A stretch of DNA of 64,000 bases from Fundidesulfovibrio soli (lineage in GTDB: Bacteria; Desulfobacterota; Desulfovibrionia; Desulfovibrionales; Desulfovibrionaceae): NCBI RefSeq assembly GCF_022808695.1, contig NZ_JAKZKW010000008.1, forward strand, positions 62,001 to 126,000. The letters are read 5' to 3'. The notes under the pieces are model-generated. The model was not told the DNA's origin, made no database searches, and saw nothing but the letters and a program-made list of their open reading frames with translations. Position 1 is the first letter of the stretch; each line of letters begins with the position of its first letter. Shown in pieces: positions 16,609-27,799 of this stretch. A program made the translations under genes and the position numbers.

Positions 16609-17793
16609 ATGATACGCCGTCTGTTCTGGTTGCTTTTCGCCTTTTCCCTGGCGGGGCTGTGCGCCTCGTCCCTGGCTCTGTTCGCCGGCCCCTCCAGCGA
16701 GGTGGCCCTCTGGTCCGAGTGGACCTTCCTGGGGCTCTCACGTCCCCGCTGGGAGGCCCTGCACTACGGCATGGGCCTGCTGACCGTGCTGGGCGGGCTG
16801 GGCAGCCTGCTGGCCGGAGGCCGCAGGATGATGGCCCTGGAGGAAGAGGAGCGCAGCGCGGCCCCCTCCTGGGTGCTGGCCGTGATGACCTTCTTCGTGG
16901 TGATGGTGGCCAGCGTGCTGAAGCTGCCCCCGGGCGGCACGCTTGTGAACCTCTCCGCCTCGCTCAAGGCCTGGCACGCCAAGAGCTTCGGCGAGCCCCC
17001 CATCGCCGGGGCCGCCTCCATGACGCCCACGGACCTGGCCAAGCGCCTGAGCCTGGACCCGGCCAAGGCCCTGACCAACCTGGCCCTGCACAACGTGAAG
17101 CTCTCCTCCCCGGACGCCACCCTGCAGGAGATCGCCCGCAAGAACGGCCTGGCCCCGGCCGCCGTGTACGAAACCCTTCGCGGCGGCAAGGAGCCCAAGG
17201 CCCCCACGCCCCCGCCGGTGCAGACCGCCGAGGTCAAGACGCCGCCCCCCGCGCCCCAGCTGCCCGCCGACCCCCCGCCGGGGCTTGGCAGGCTCAAGCT
17301 CTCCGACGTGTGCGAGCAGTACGGCCTGAACCTTTCCACCGCCGTGGAGAAGCTCACCAAGGCGGGCATCAAGGCCTCCCCGGAGATGACCCTGCGCCAG
17401 ATCGCCCAGTCGAATCTGATGCTGCCCATCGAGGTCTACGACGCCCTGCGCGGCGTGCCGCCCAAGGCTTCCGAGCCTGCCCCCGCTCCGGCGCCTGCGC
17501 CTGCGCCAACTCCGGCGGCCCCCCAGGCTTCCGCTTCGGCGCCGGCCCCCGTTCCGTCCCAGCCGGGGCACGAGCAGCCAGTGGCCCAAACCCCGGGCGT
17601 CATCCCCGTGCCGGAGGGCCTGGAGCGCATGACCCTTTCCGCCTTCTGCCGCGAACACGGCATCGACACCCAGCAGGCCCAGGCCAGGCTCAAGGCCCGG
17701 GGCATAGTGGCCTTCTCGGACATGACCTTCCGCGAGCTGGCCATCGAAAACAACCTCACCCCCGAGCAGGTGATGGATCTGGTGGTGAAATAA
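16609..17793 (+). CDS. membrane protein with three copies of a ~50-residue repeat (DUF4405-like N-terminus)
   Basis: 394 residues. The N-terminal part has three hydrophobic segments (about 5-27, 55-70, 85-105) with an HYGMG motif, resembling short DUF4405-type cytochrome-like membrane modules. Then come three copies of a helical unit (about 137-193, 228-284, 340-393). Each unit follows the pattern (M/L)xLx.hCx..G(I/L)x...A...L...GI..S.(E/D)MTL..IA..N.L.P..V...L. Proline/alanine-rich linkers separate them. The last unit is the C-terminus. Function is unknown; the repeats look like small ligand- or protein-binding helical domains. It ends 4 bases before the kinase gene, so it is probably translated with the sensor. 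Confidence 0.72.
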   Translation: MIRRLFWLLFAFSLAGLCASSLALFAGPSSEVALWSEWTFLGLSRPRWEALHYGMGLLTVLGGLGSLLAGGRRMMALEEEERSAAPSWVLAVMTFFVVMVASVLKLPPGGTLVNLSASLKAWHAKSFGEPPIAGAASMTPTDLAKRLSLDPAKALTNLALHNVKLSSPDATLQEIARKNGLAPAAVYETLRGGKEPKAPTPPPVQTAEVKTPPPAPQLPADPPPGLGRLKLSDVCEQYGLNLSTAVEKLTKAGIKASPEMTLRQIAQSNLMLPIEVYDALRGVPPKASEPAPAPAPAPAPTPAAPQASASAPAPVPSQPGHEQPVAQTPGVIPVPEGLERMTLSAFCREHGIDTQQAQARLKARGIVAFSDMTFRELAIENNLTPEQVMDLVVK

Positions 17794-17797
17794 AACC

Positions 17798-19555
<1,758 letters not shown>

Positions 19556-19600
19556 TCCGCCCCGCCGCGAACAATCGTGGTGAAACTGAGCCAATTGATT

Positions 19601-19640
19601 GGGATTCCAAAGGGCGAAGCCCTTTGGCCGCCGGAGGCCT
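19601..19640 (+). repeat. intergenic palindromic repeat, family A (minimal copy)
   Basis: GGGATTCCAAAGGGCGAAGC then CCTTTGGCCGCCGGAGGC. The CCAAAGGG/CCCTTTGG arms close around CGAAG. This is the shortest clean copy. It lies between zraS and zraR, inside an apparent operon. Confidence 0.75.
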
Positions 19641-19670
19641 CCCCATGCAACCCCCCATCACCCACCTGAC

Positions 19671-21073
<1,403 letters not shown>

Positions 21074-21077
<4 letters not shown>

Positions 21078-21370
21078 GCCCGCGGGTGGACATCAACCGC
21101 GTGCCCCAGGCGCTTCGCCCGTTGCTGCCGGAGTTCGTCGCCTCCGGCAGGGAGACGCTGGCCCGCGTGCGGGAGGCCGTGGCCGCCGGGGAATGGGAGG
21201 CCGCGCGCAAGGCCGCGCACGCGCTCAAGGGATCGTGCCAGCTCTTCCAGCTGCGGGAGCTGGGCGAGGCCGCCAGGCTGGCGGAGGAGGCCCTGCTGCG
21301 CGGGGAGGGGGCCAGGGAGGAGCTGAGGGAGTTCGAGGAACTGCTGGAGGCGGTCGCCAGCGGGAAGTGA
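21074..21370 (+). CDS. Hpt-domain phosphotransfer protein
   Basis: 98-residue all-helical protein with the Hpt signature HALKGSCQLF (His about 50). It overlaps the end of the sigma-54 regulator by ATGA, implying co-translation. A stand-alone Hpt is unusual next to a simple kinase-regulator pair because no phosphorelay intermediate is expected. It may transfer phosphate between this system and another receiver, for example the single-domain regulators in the window. The partner is unknown. Confidence 0.83.
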
Positions 21371-21428
21371 TTTGCGGAACGCTTCCGCCGCGAAAGTGCA
21401 GGTATGAAGCGGCGCATGGAGCGGGAAA

Positions 21429-21499
21429 CGCGAAGCGGAGCGGGAGTCCAGAGGGCCGAAGGCAGGACTTCGTCCTTTGGCCGCCGGAGGCGTTCCCTC
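21429..21499 (+). repeat. intergenic palindromic repeat, family A
   Basis: CGCGAAGCGGAGCGGGAGTCC, a diverged middle (AGAGGGCCGAAGGCAGGAC), then TTCGTCCTTTGGCCGCCGGAGGCGTTCC. It has the family start and end blocks, and lies between the convergent Hpt and NarL-type genes. Confidence 0.65.
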
Positions 21500-21515
21500 C
21501 GGGACTGGTGCGGGG

Positions 21516-22163
21516 TTATTCGTCGTCGGTGAGCCCGTTCTCCACGCAGAACGCGGCCAGCTCCAGCGAGCTGCGCAGCCCGAGCTTCTTCTTCAGGTTG
21601 GTCTTGTGCTTTTCCACGGTCTTCACGCTGACGAAGATGGCGTCGGCCACGTCCTTGTTGGTCATGCCCTTGGCCGCCAGCTTGAGCACCTGGCGCTCCC
21701 GCTTGGAGAGGCGCTCCAGCGGGGCGTTGTTCTTATTCCCCATGCGGCATACCTGGGCCAGCATGGAGGATACCTCACGCGAGAAATAGGTCTGCCCCTG
21801 GGCCACGGCCTTGATTGCGGCGAACAGCTCCTCGCTGGGGCTGTGCTTGAACATGTAGCCGTCCACCCCGGCCTGCACGGCGGTGGTCAGGTAGGACTCC
21901 TTCCCGTGGCCCGTCAGAGCCAGGATGCGCATGCGCGGGAAGCGGCGCTTGATCTCGGTGATGGCTTCGACCCCGTCCATGCGCGGCAGGGAGAGGTCCA
22001 TGATGACCACGTCGGGGTTGGCGGTCTGGGCCTGGCGCACGGCGGCATGTCCGTCAACGGCCTCTCCGACAACCTCGAAACCGGGGTTGGAGGTGATCAG
22101 AGCCTTGAGACCCTTGCGGACTATCTCCATATCCTCGGCTATGACCAGCCTGATCTGCTTCAT
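21516..22163 (-). CDS. NarL/FixJ-family response regulator
   Basis: 215 residues from the ATG at 22163. Receiver domain (1-120) with ED at 10-11, phosphoacceptor Asp56 and the conserved lysine in MFKHSPSEE. LuxR-type HTH at about 145-210 (LSKRERQVLKLAAKGMTNKD, then SVKTVEKHKTNLKKKL). No cognate kinase is adjacent, so it is an orphan regulator. It is convergent with the Zra-like cluster. The ATG was preferred over an upstream TTG because MKQIRLVIAED begins like other family members. Confidence 0.9.
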   Translation of the reverse strand: MKQIRLVIAEDMEIVRKGLKALITSNPGFEVVGEAVDGHAAVRQAQTANPDVVIMDLSLPRMDGVEAITEIKRRFPRMRILALTGHGKESYLTTAVQAGVDGYMFKHSPSEELFAAIKAVAQGQTYFSREVSSMLAQVCRMGNKNNAPLERLSKRERQVLKLAAKGMTNKDVADAIFVSVKTVEKHKTNLKKKLGLRSSLELAAFCVENGLTDDE

Positions 22164-22381
22164 GGATGCCAACCATCCCGGCTTTACACGATTGCGAATA
22201 ATAAAAAAAACGTAACAAAGATCGCCTGGGAGTCAATAAAAACCGCACCGGGCCGGTTGTGTGAAGATATTTTCCGGTCGGAAAGCCTCCTGCGCAGCCT
22301 CACATGTTGCGCCGGCGCTGACGGAGAAGCGGATGCGGCGGCCCCCCGGCCTGACCAGGAGCCTTGCCCGGAAGACGGGGA

Positions 22382-22729
22382 TCACTCCAGGCCGAGCCCG
22401 GCCAGCACCTTCTCGGGGGGGCGGCGCTCCGGCACCACCTGGTGGGGGATAGTGCCGTCGATCCAGCGCTGATCGACATAGAGGCCGCAAAAGCAGGACC
22501 CGTACTCGGCCACGTCCGGCTCCCTGTAGGCGCAGGGGCAGACGATGTCCTTGTCCATCTCGTAGTTGCCGCTGGCCAGACGGCAGGGGCAGGCCATGTG
22601 CCCGTAGCGCTCCTTGTTGACCAGGAGCATCTCCATCAGGTCCATGGTCATGGAGGTGTCCGGGTTGAACTGGTAGCCTTTCTTGGCCTGAATGGGTCCG
22701 AGCATGTTGAAGAGCTGCTTGGCGTCCAT
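22382..22729 (-). CDS. ftrB: ferredoxin:thioredoxin reductase catalytic subunit
   Basis: Transfers electrons from ferredoxin through a 4Fe-4S cluster and adjacent disulfide to thioredoxin- or glutaredoxin-like proteins. 115 residues with the full cysteine set of the catalytic beta chain: CPCRLASG, CPC and CFCGLYV. No variable subunit gene is nearby, as in other anaerobes where the catalytic chain works alone. The start overlaps the glutaredoxin stop (TGATG), so electrons probably pass from FtrB to that glutaredoxin. It is the last gene of the transporter-redox operon. Confidence 0.92.
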   Translation of the reverse strand: MDAKQLFNMLGPIQAKKGYQFNPDTSMTMDLMEMLLVNKERYGHMACPCRLASGNYEMDKDIVCPCAYREPDVAEYGSCFCGLYVDQRWIDGTIPHQVVPERRPPEKVLAGLGLE

Positions 22730-22980
22730 CACTCCTCCAGGGCCTGGGTGATCTCGGCTTTGTCGAAGCCGACGATGACCTTCTGGTTCACGATGACGGT
22801 GGGGAACGACAACGTGGGATTGACCTTCTTTATCTCGTCGATGACCTGCTTGCGCTCGTCGCCGGTGAGCTTGTCAACGTAGACGCACTCGTACTCCTGG
22901 CCGCGCTCATCGAGGAATTCCTTGCAATGCTTGCAGTGGATGCATGTGGATAAGGCGAAAACCTTAACGTCCTTGCTCAT
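22729..22980 (-). CDS. glutaredoxin-like redox protein
   Basis: 83 residues with a thioredoxin fold, starting MSKDVKVFALSTCIHCKHCK. The active-site CIHC sits at residues 13-16 with an extra cysteine at 19, and cis-proline SFPTV is present. Its start overlaps the stop of the upstream permease gene by 4 bases and its stop overlaps the ftrB start, so all three are tightly coupled. Likely an electron acceptor of FtrB, delivering reducing power to a target that is not identified. Confidence 0.88.
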   Translation of the reverse strand: MSKDVKVFALSTCIHCKHCKEFLDERGQEYECVYVDKLTGDERKQVIDEIKKVNPTLSFPTVIVNQKVIVGFDKAEITQALEE

Positions 22981-23777
22981 GTGGCCGCTCCTTTCTGTTT
23001 GTCCGCCGAAGGCTTTCTTGGAGCGGACTGGTAGGTTATCCGCCTTTCCAAGTGGTAGGTCAAGATGCTCAGGGGGTAGGTCAGCAGCAGGTAGAAGGCG
23101 GCCAGGGGCAGGTAGGCCTCGAAGGTCTTGTAGGTTGCGGCGTTGACCATCTCCGCGCCCTTGGTCAGCTCGCGCACGGCGATGACCGAGAGCAGGGACG
23201 AATCCTTGATGAGCGACACGAACTGGCCCGTCACCGGGGCGATGATGCGGCGCATGGCCTGGGGGAAGATCACGTGGCGCAGGGTCTGGCCGTGGCTCAG
23301 GCCCGAAGAGCGCGCCGCCTCCCATTGGCCCTGGCCTATGGACTCGATGCCCGCGCGCACCATCTCCGTGATGTAGGCCCCGGCGAAGAAGGCCAGGGTG
23401 GCCATGCCGGTCAGGAAGGGGCTGTCCACGTGGATGACCACGGCCAGGCAGAAGTAGAAGATGTAGATCTGGGTGAGCAGCGGAGTGCCCCGGAAGGCCC
23501 AGACGTAGATGGTGGCCAGCTCGCGCAGCCAGATGTTCTCCGACACGCGGGCCAGACCGCCCAGGAGCCCGATGGCCAGCCCCAGCGCGATGGCCCCGCA
23601 GGAGACGGCCACCGTGTTCACGAAGCCCTGCCAGTACACGGCGCGGTACTGCCAGACCACGCCCCAGTTCCAGGTGTAGTCGATTGTGGAGAGCAGCCCG
23701 GCCAGCGACGCCGTGAAGAAGGCGACGATGATCAGGCGGACGTAAAAGGGGCGGATGGTTTTTGGGTCGCGGGTCAT
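22977..23777 (-). CDS. polar amino-acid ABC transporter permease
   Basis: 266-residue inner-membrane permease of the HisM/GlnP type. About five membrane helices; the cytoplasmic EAA loop (QWEAARSSGLSHGQTLRHVIFPQAMR) is present at about 165-190, followed by IKDSSLLSVIAV. The binding-protein gene is just upstream and the glutaredoxin gene overlaps the end. No ATP-binding subunit is encoded next to it, so it must share an ATPase from elsewhere. Substrate unknown; cystine would suit the redox neighbours but this is speculation. Confidence 0.9.
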   Translation of the reverse strand: MTRDPKTIRPFYVRLIIVAFFTASLAGLLSTIDYTWNWGVVWQYRAVYWQGFVNTVAVSCGAIALGLAIGLLGGLARVSENIWLRELATIYVWAFRGTPLLTQIYIFYFCLAVVIHVDSPFLTGMATLAFFAGAYITEMVRAGIESIGQGQWEAARSSGLSHGQTLRHVIFPQAMRRIIAPVTGQFVSLIKDSSLLSVIAVRELTKGAEMVNAATYKTFEAYLPLAAFYLLLTYPLSILTYHLERRITYQSAPRKPSADKQKGAAT

Positions 23778-23789
23778 GGCGAGGAAGTC

Positions 23790-23819
23790 CCCGGCCGGCC
23801 GGGCAAAGGGCCGGCCGGG
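23790..23819 (-). terminator. intra-operon hairpin between binding protein and permease genes
   Basis: CCCGGCCGGCC (23790-23800) pairs perfectly with GGCCGGCCGGG (23809-23819) around an 8-base loop, with no T tract. Such hairpins usually protect the upstream mRNA or reduce downstream expression, which fits the excess of binding protein over permease. Confidence 0.6.
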
Positions 23820-23834
23820 ACGCGTAAGGCGTTG

Positions 23835-24629
23835 TTAGAACAGCTCGCCCAGGTGGGCCTTGCGGATTTCTTCCATGCGGCCGTTGGCCTTGTTCACGCT
23901 GATGAACATCTGCAGCCAGTTCCAGAGGTCGAAGTCGCCCTTGCGCATGGCGATGCAGTAGGGCTCGTAGGTGAAGGGCGTGAGCAGGGCCTTGGTGCTC
24001 TCCGGGTTCTGGCGGGCGTGCTTGGCCACGGAGATCTGGTCGTAGAAGAAGGCGTCGGCGCGGCCGTTGACCACCTCCTGCACGCAGGCTGTCTCGTCCT
24101 TGTAGCGGTTGATCTGGGCCTTGGGGAAGCGGGCGGTGGCCACGGAATCCGCCGTGGTGCCGGTCTTCACGGCGATGACGCGGCCGGTGGCGTTGAGCTG
24201 GTCGGCCTTGGTCAGGTCGCCCGCGCGCTTGCTGGAGAGCAGGGCGCACAGGCCGGTGGTGAAGTAGGCGTCCGTGAAGGTGATGGATTTGGCGCGCTCA
24301 AGCGTCCCCGTGATGCCCGAGATGATCAGGTCGATCTTTCCGGACTGCAGCGCGGGGATGAGCCCGGTCCACTCCATGTCCTTGATTTCGAGCTCCACGC
24401 CCATGTCCTTGGCGATCTGGCGGGCCACGTCCACGTCCAGGCCCACGGGCTGGCCTTTCTCGTCGGTGTATTCGAAGGGCCAGAACTTGAGCTCCATGCC
24501 CACGACGAGCTTGCCCTTGGCCACGATCTCGGCCAGCTGGCTCTTCTTGCTGATGTCGAAGGGGGTCTGGGCCAGGGAGGCCTGGGCGCCAAGCAGAAGT
24601 ATGGCGAACAGAAGCAGGATTTTGCGCAT
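23835..24629 (-). CDS. amino-acid ABC transporter substrate-binding protein
   Basis: 264 residues with signal peptide (1-20, ending SLAQ) and the SBP family 3 fold: LVVGMELKFWPFEY, then DVDVARQIAKDMG, and the DLIISGITGTLERAKSITF block. The sequence lacks a lipobox, so it is a soluble periplasmic protein. Ligand residues are those of the polar amino-acid group. First gene of the SBP-permease-glutaredoxin-FtrB unit. Confidence 0.92.
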   Translation of the reverse strand: MRKILLLFAILLLGAQASLAQTPFDISKKSQLAEIVAKGKLVVGMELKFWPFEYTDEKGQPVGLDVDVARQIAKDMGVELEIKDMEWTGLIPALQSGKIDLIISGITGTLERAKSITFTDAYFTTGLCALLSSKRAGDLTKADQLNATGRVIAVKTGTTADSVATARFPKAQINRYKDETACVQEVVNGRADAFFYDQISVAKHARQNPESTKALLTPFTYEPYCIAMRKGDFDLWNWLQMFISVNKANGRMEEIRKAHLGELF

Positions 24630-24706
24630 CGTGGATTCCTCCGGGAATGGATGGTAGGCAACACCTAGCCTGAAAGGCCGTTGTGAGGAAAGAGTTTTTT
24701 AATTCT

Positions 24707-25339
24707 TCAGGACAGATGCGCTTCGAGCGCCGCGCGGACTCTGGCGAACACGTCCTCCGGGCTTCCGGCGGCGTGCACCACGGCGAAGCGCCCGGGCTCG
24801 CGCCGGGCCAGTTCCAGAAAACCCTCGCGCACCCGCTGGTGAAAGTCCAGCTCCAGGGCCTCGAAGCGGCCTTCGCTCTGGCTCGCCCCAACCGCCTGGT
24901 TGCGCCCCCTGGCCCTGGTCAGCCCCGTCTCGGGGGGCAGGTCCAGCAGGATGGTCGCGTGCGGGGCCAGCCCACCCGTGGCCATCCGGCCCAGGGCCAC
25001 GAGGCGCTCCACGTCCAGGCCGCGCCCGAAGCCCTGATAGGCCACGGTGGAGTCGTGGTAGCGGTCGCAGAGCACGTCGCGCCCGGCGTCCAGGGCCGGG
25101 CGGATCACCTCGGCCACGTGCTGGGCGCGGTCGGCCAGGTACATGAACAGCTCCGCGGTGCTGTCCAGGTGGGTGTTGCGGGCGTCCAGCAGGATGCGGC
25201 GCAGCTCCAGGCCCAGGGCGCAGCCCCCGGGCTGGCGCGTCACAAGGGCTTCGCGGCCCAGGGAGGCAAGCCATTGCCGGACGAGTCCGATCTGGGTGGA
25301 CTTGCCCGAACCCTCTACGCCTTCGAAAGTAACGAACAC
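24707..25339 (-). CDS. tmk: thymidylate kinase
   Basis: dTMP to dTDP kinase. 210 residues with P-loop EGVEGSGKST (6-15), the DR(Y)HDSTVAYQG catalytic/substrate segment and the TRARGRNQAVG LID region. The start lies inside the end of the upstream nuclease gene (25-base overlap), so translation is probably coupled. The plsX-to-fab genes are elsewhere, so this is a separate nucleotide-metabolism unit. Confidence 0.94.
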   Translation of the reverse strand: MFVTFEGVEGSGKSTQIGLVRQWLASLGREALVTRQPGGCALGLELRRILLDARNTHLDSTAELFMYLADRAQHVAEVIRPALDAGRDVLCDRYHDSTVAYQGFGRGLDVERLVALGRMATGGLAPHATILLDLPPETGLTRARGRNQAVGASQSEGRFEALELDFHQRVREGFLELARREPGRFAVVHAAGSPEDVFARVRAALEAHLS

Positions 25340-26346
25340 TGTGCCGGTCCTTTTTCCTGGGTCTTCTTGGCGGGCGGGGTCTCGGGGCGCACGCGCAGGG
25401 GGTTGAACACGTAGCGGTCCAGCCCGCGCACGTAGCCCACCACGCCGGTCTTCTCGGGGTCATCCACCACCTGGCTGAACTGCTGCACTTTGGCGTCGAT
25501 GTTGTCCGCGAAGTGAAGGATCATGGCCTCGGGCGTCATGGGCGCGCGCGGGGAGCCGTACTCCAGTTCGCCGTGGTGGCTGACCAGCATGTGCCTGAAA
25601 TGCAGCACCAGGCCCGGCTCCAGGTCCTTGGCCTTGCGCAGGAAGGGCTCCAGCACGGACATGCCCAGCATGATGTGCCCGAGCATCTGGCCCTCGTCGG
25701 TGTAGTCGCGGGTCAGCCCGGCGGTCAGCTCCCAGGCCTTGCCCAGGTCGTGGAAGGCGGCCGAGGCCAGCAGGGTGTCGCGGTCCAGGGCCGGGTAGAG
25801 CTGGCAGAGCGCCAGCGTGACCTTGCAGACGGAAAGCGTGTGCTCCAGCAGGCCGCCCCGGTAGGCGTGGTGCATGGCCTTGGCCCCGGGCGCCGCCAGG
25901 AGCTTCTCGCGGATCTCCGGGTCCGCCAGCACCTTGCGGCAGAAGCGCCGCCAGGGGGCGTGGCCGATGTTGGCGGCCAGCAGCTCCTCCAGGGCGGTGA
26001 GCAGGCTCTCGGGCTTCTCGGCGCTCTGAGGCAGGAACAGGCCGTGGTCCACCCCCTCGGGGGAGGAGCCCAGCAGCTCCAGGCCGTCCAGGTTGAGCTG
26101 GGGCTGGTCCCGGAAGGTGTTCACCACGCCGGAGGCCAGCACGAACTGCCCGGCGGCGATGTCCTCGAAGGCCCCGGCCGCGGGGGACCAGAGCTTGGCC
26201 TCGATGGTGCCGGTGGCGTCCTGGAGCTTGAGGCTCCAGAACGGGCCGTTGCGGGCCTGCCCCTTGGAGGCCTGGGCCAGCAGGAAACACTCGTTCACCT
26301 GGGCGCCAACCGCCAGGTCACGGACGAAGATGCGTTTTTCGCTCAC
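25315..26346 (-). CDS. YhaM-family 3'-5' exoribonuclease (OB + HD domains)
   Basis: 343 residues. N-terminal OB-fold (about 5-110: FWSLKLQDATGTIEAKLW) followed by an HD phosphohydrolase domain (about 150-300). The HD domain has HAYRGGLLEHTLSV, the FHDLGK motif and FRHMLVSHHGE, the metal-ligand pattern of YhaM/KH-OB-HD nucleases. Predicted to degrade RNA or single-stranded DNA from the 3' end. The C-terminus overlaps tmk by 25 bases. Confidence 0.86.
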   Translation of the reverse strand: MSEKRIFVRDLAVGAQVNECFLLAQASKGQARNGPFWSLKLQDATGTIEAKLWSPAAGAFEDIAAGQFVLASGVVNTFRDQPQLNLDGLELLGSSPEGVDHGLFLPQSAEKPESLLTALEELLAANIGHAPWRRFCRKVLADPEIREKLLAAPGAKAMHHAYRGGLLEHTLSVCKVTLALCQLYPALDRDTLLASAAFHDLGKAWELTAGLTRDYTDEGQMLGHIMLGMSVLEPFLRKAKDLEPGLVLHFRHMLVSHHGELEYGSPRAPMTPEAMILHFADNIDAKVQQFSQVVDDPEKTGVVGYVRGLDRYVFNPLRVRPETPPAKKTQEKGPAQCSLLSKA

Positions 26347-26459
26347 GGCTTGCCAGCCCCTCGGGTGTCATCTAATGTGGATTCAAGCGGCGCAAAGAGT
26401 TACAGATTTCAAGAGGCGGGGCAAGTGCCCCTGTGCCGCACCCGAAGGCGCATAATTCC

Positions 26460-27212
26460 ATGAAGATCCTGCTCACCAACGACGACGGCATCCAGGCCAC
26501 GGGCCTGCGCTCCATCTACCACGCACTCAAACGCGCCGGGCACGACGTGCACGTGGTGGCCCCCGTGACCGAGATGAGCGCCGTGGGGCACGCCGTCACC
26601 CTGGCGGCCCCGCTGCGCGTGAAAATCTTCGACGAGGCGGATTTCTACGGCCAGGGCGTCTCCGGCACCCCGGCGGACTGCGTGAAGCTCGGGCTGACAA
26701 CGCTCATGGACTCCGTGCCGGACCTGGTGGTCTCCGGCATCAACGCCGGGGCCAACGTAGGCGTGGACATCCTCTATTCCGGCACGGTCTCCGCCGCCAC
26801 CGAGGGCGCGCTCATGGGCTTCCCGGCGCTGGCCATCTCCTACGACAGCTTCGACCCGCGCGACCTGGCCGGGCAGGCCGACTACGCCGCCGCGCTGGCC
26901 GCCAGGGTGGACTGGGCCGCGCTGCCCCGCAACTGCGTGCTCAACCTGAACTTCCCGCACCTGCCCATGAACCGGGTCAAGGGCCTCAAGGTCTGCCCGC
27001 AGACCCGCGCCGCCTACCACGACTGGTACGAGGAGCGCGAGGACCCGCGCGGCAGGAAGTACTACTGGCTCACGGGCGTGATCCCCAAGGACAAGGTCTC
27101 CCCGGAGAAGGACAGGGCCCTGCTGACCGAGGGCTACATCACGCTGACGCCCCTGCGTTTCGACTTCACCGACCACGCGAGCATGGAACTGTTGCGTGGG
27201 CTGGCTTTCTGA
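26460..27212 (+). CDS. surE: 5'/3'-nucleotidase SurE
   Basis: Survival protein; dephosphorylates nucleoside monophosphates. 250 residues from the ATG at 26460. Metal-binding NDDG at 7-10, SGTPADCVK and SGINAGANVG are all family signatures. Nine upstream in-frame codons have no ribosome site. Divergent from the YhaM-tmk unit. Confidence 0.95.
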   Translation: MKILLTNDDGIQATGLRSIYHALKRAGHDVHVVAPVTEMSAVGHAVTLAAPLRVKIFDEADFYGQGVSGTPADCVKLGLTTLMDSVPDLVVSGINAGANVGVDILYSGTVSAATEGALMGFPALAISYDSFDPRDLAGQADYAAALAARVDWAALPRNCVLNLNFPHLPMNRVKGLKVCPQTRAAYHDWYEEREDPRGRKYYWLTGVIPKDKVSPEKDRALLTEGYITLTPLRFDFTDHASMELLRGLAF

Positions 27213-27291
27213 GTATACTAGCACCGGTTTTTTCGTTGCGCGCTGTGTGGAAAAATGACAGGTATCGCGTAAACCAATACCGGACGCCGCC

Positions 27292-27714
27292 ATGCTGCAC
27301 ATACTCGCCGTGGACGACGACGAGGTCACCCAGTTCCACCTGACCCAGCTGCTCATGCCTTTGGGCAAGGTGCGCATCGCCAGCTCAGGCCTGGACGCCC
27401 TGGAATGCGTCCGCACCGCCCTGGACAAGGGCAAGCCCTACGACCTGATACTCATGGATGTGAAGATGCCCGGCCTCGACGGGCTGACCACCGTGCGCGA
27501 GATCGTGGGCCTGTTCAACAAGCTGCGCCTGCCCCTGGAAGAACGCCCCAAGATCATCATGCTCTCCGCAGTGGACGAGCCCGACACCCGTATCGACGCG
27601 CTCTACGCCTGCGGCGCGGACGCTTACCTGGTCAAGCCCCTGGAGGAGGATTCACTGCGCGCCGCCCTGCGCGAGCTCAAGATCCCCCCGCACGATTCTC
27701 CCGGCGAACCCTGA
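27292..27714 (+). CDS. single-domain response regulator
   Basis: 140 residues, a CheY-like receiver without output domain. DDDE at 8-11, phosphoacceptor Asp56 (LILMDVKMPG), Ser (MLSAVD) and Lys in LVKPLEE. The stretch EIVGLFNKLRLPLEERPKIIML is slightly longer than in CheY. No kinase is adjacent; it could receive phosphate from the orphan Hpt protein or from one of the kinases in the window. Confidence 0.88.
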   Translation: MLHILAVDDDEVTQFHLTQLLMPLGKVRIASSGLDALECVRTALDKGKPYDLILMDVKMPGLDGLTTVREIVGLFNKLRLPLEERPKIIMLSAVDEPDTRIDALYACGADAYLVKPLEEDSLRAALRELKIPPHDSPGEP

Positions 27715-27799
27715 TTTTTTGCCTGCCCGCTTGCGATGACCGCTGTGGCGCGCTACAGAGGGTGCATCGGCCCATCATCCATCCAAAGGAGTCAACGCG

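Noticed and set aside
22729-24249. Long open frame covering the glutaredoxin, permease and binding-protein genes
   Set aside because: Only its last 84 codons match a family (glutaredoxin); the rest is arginine/proline-rich out-of-frame reading of the ABC genes.
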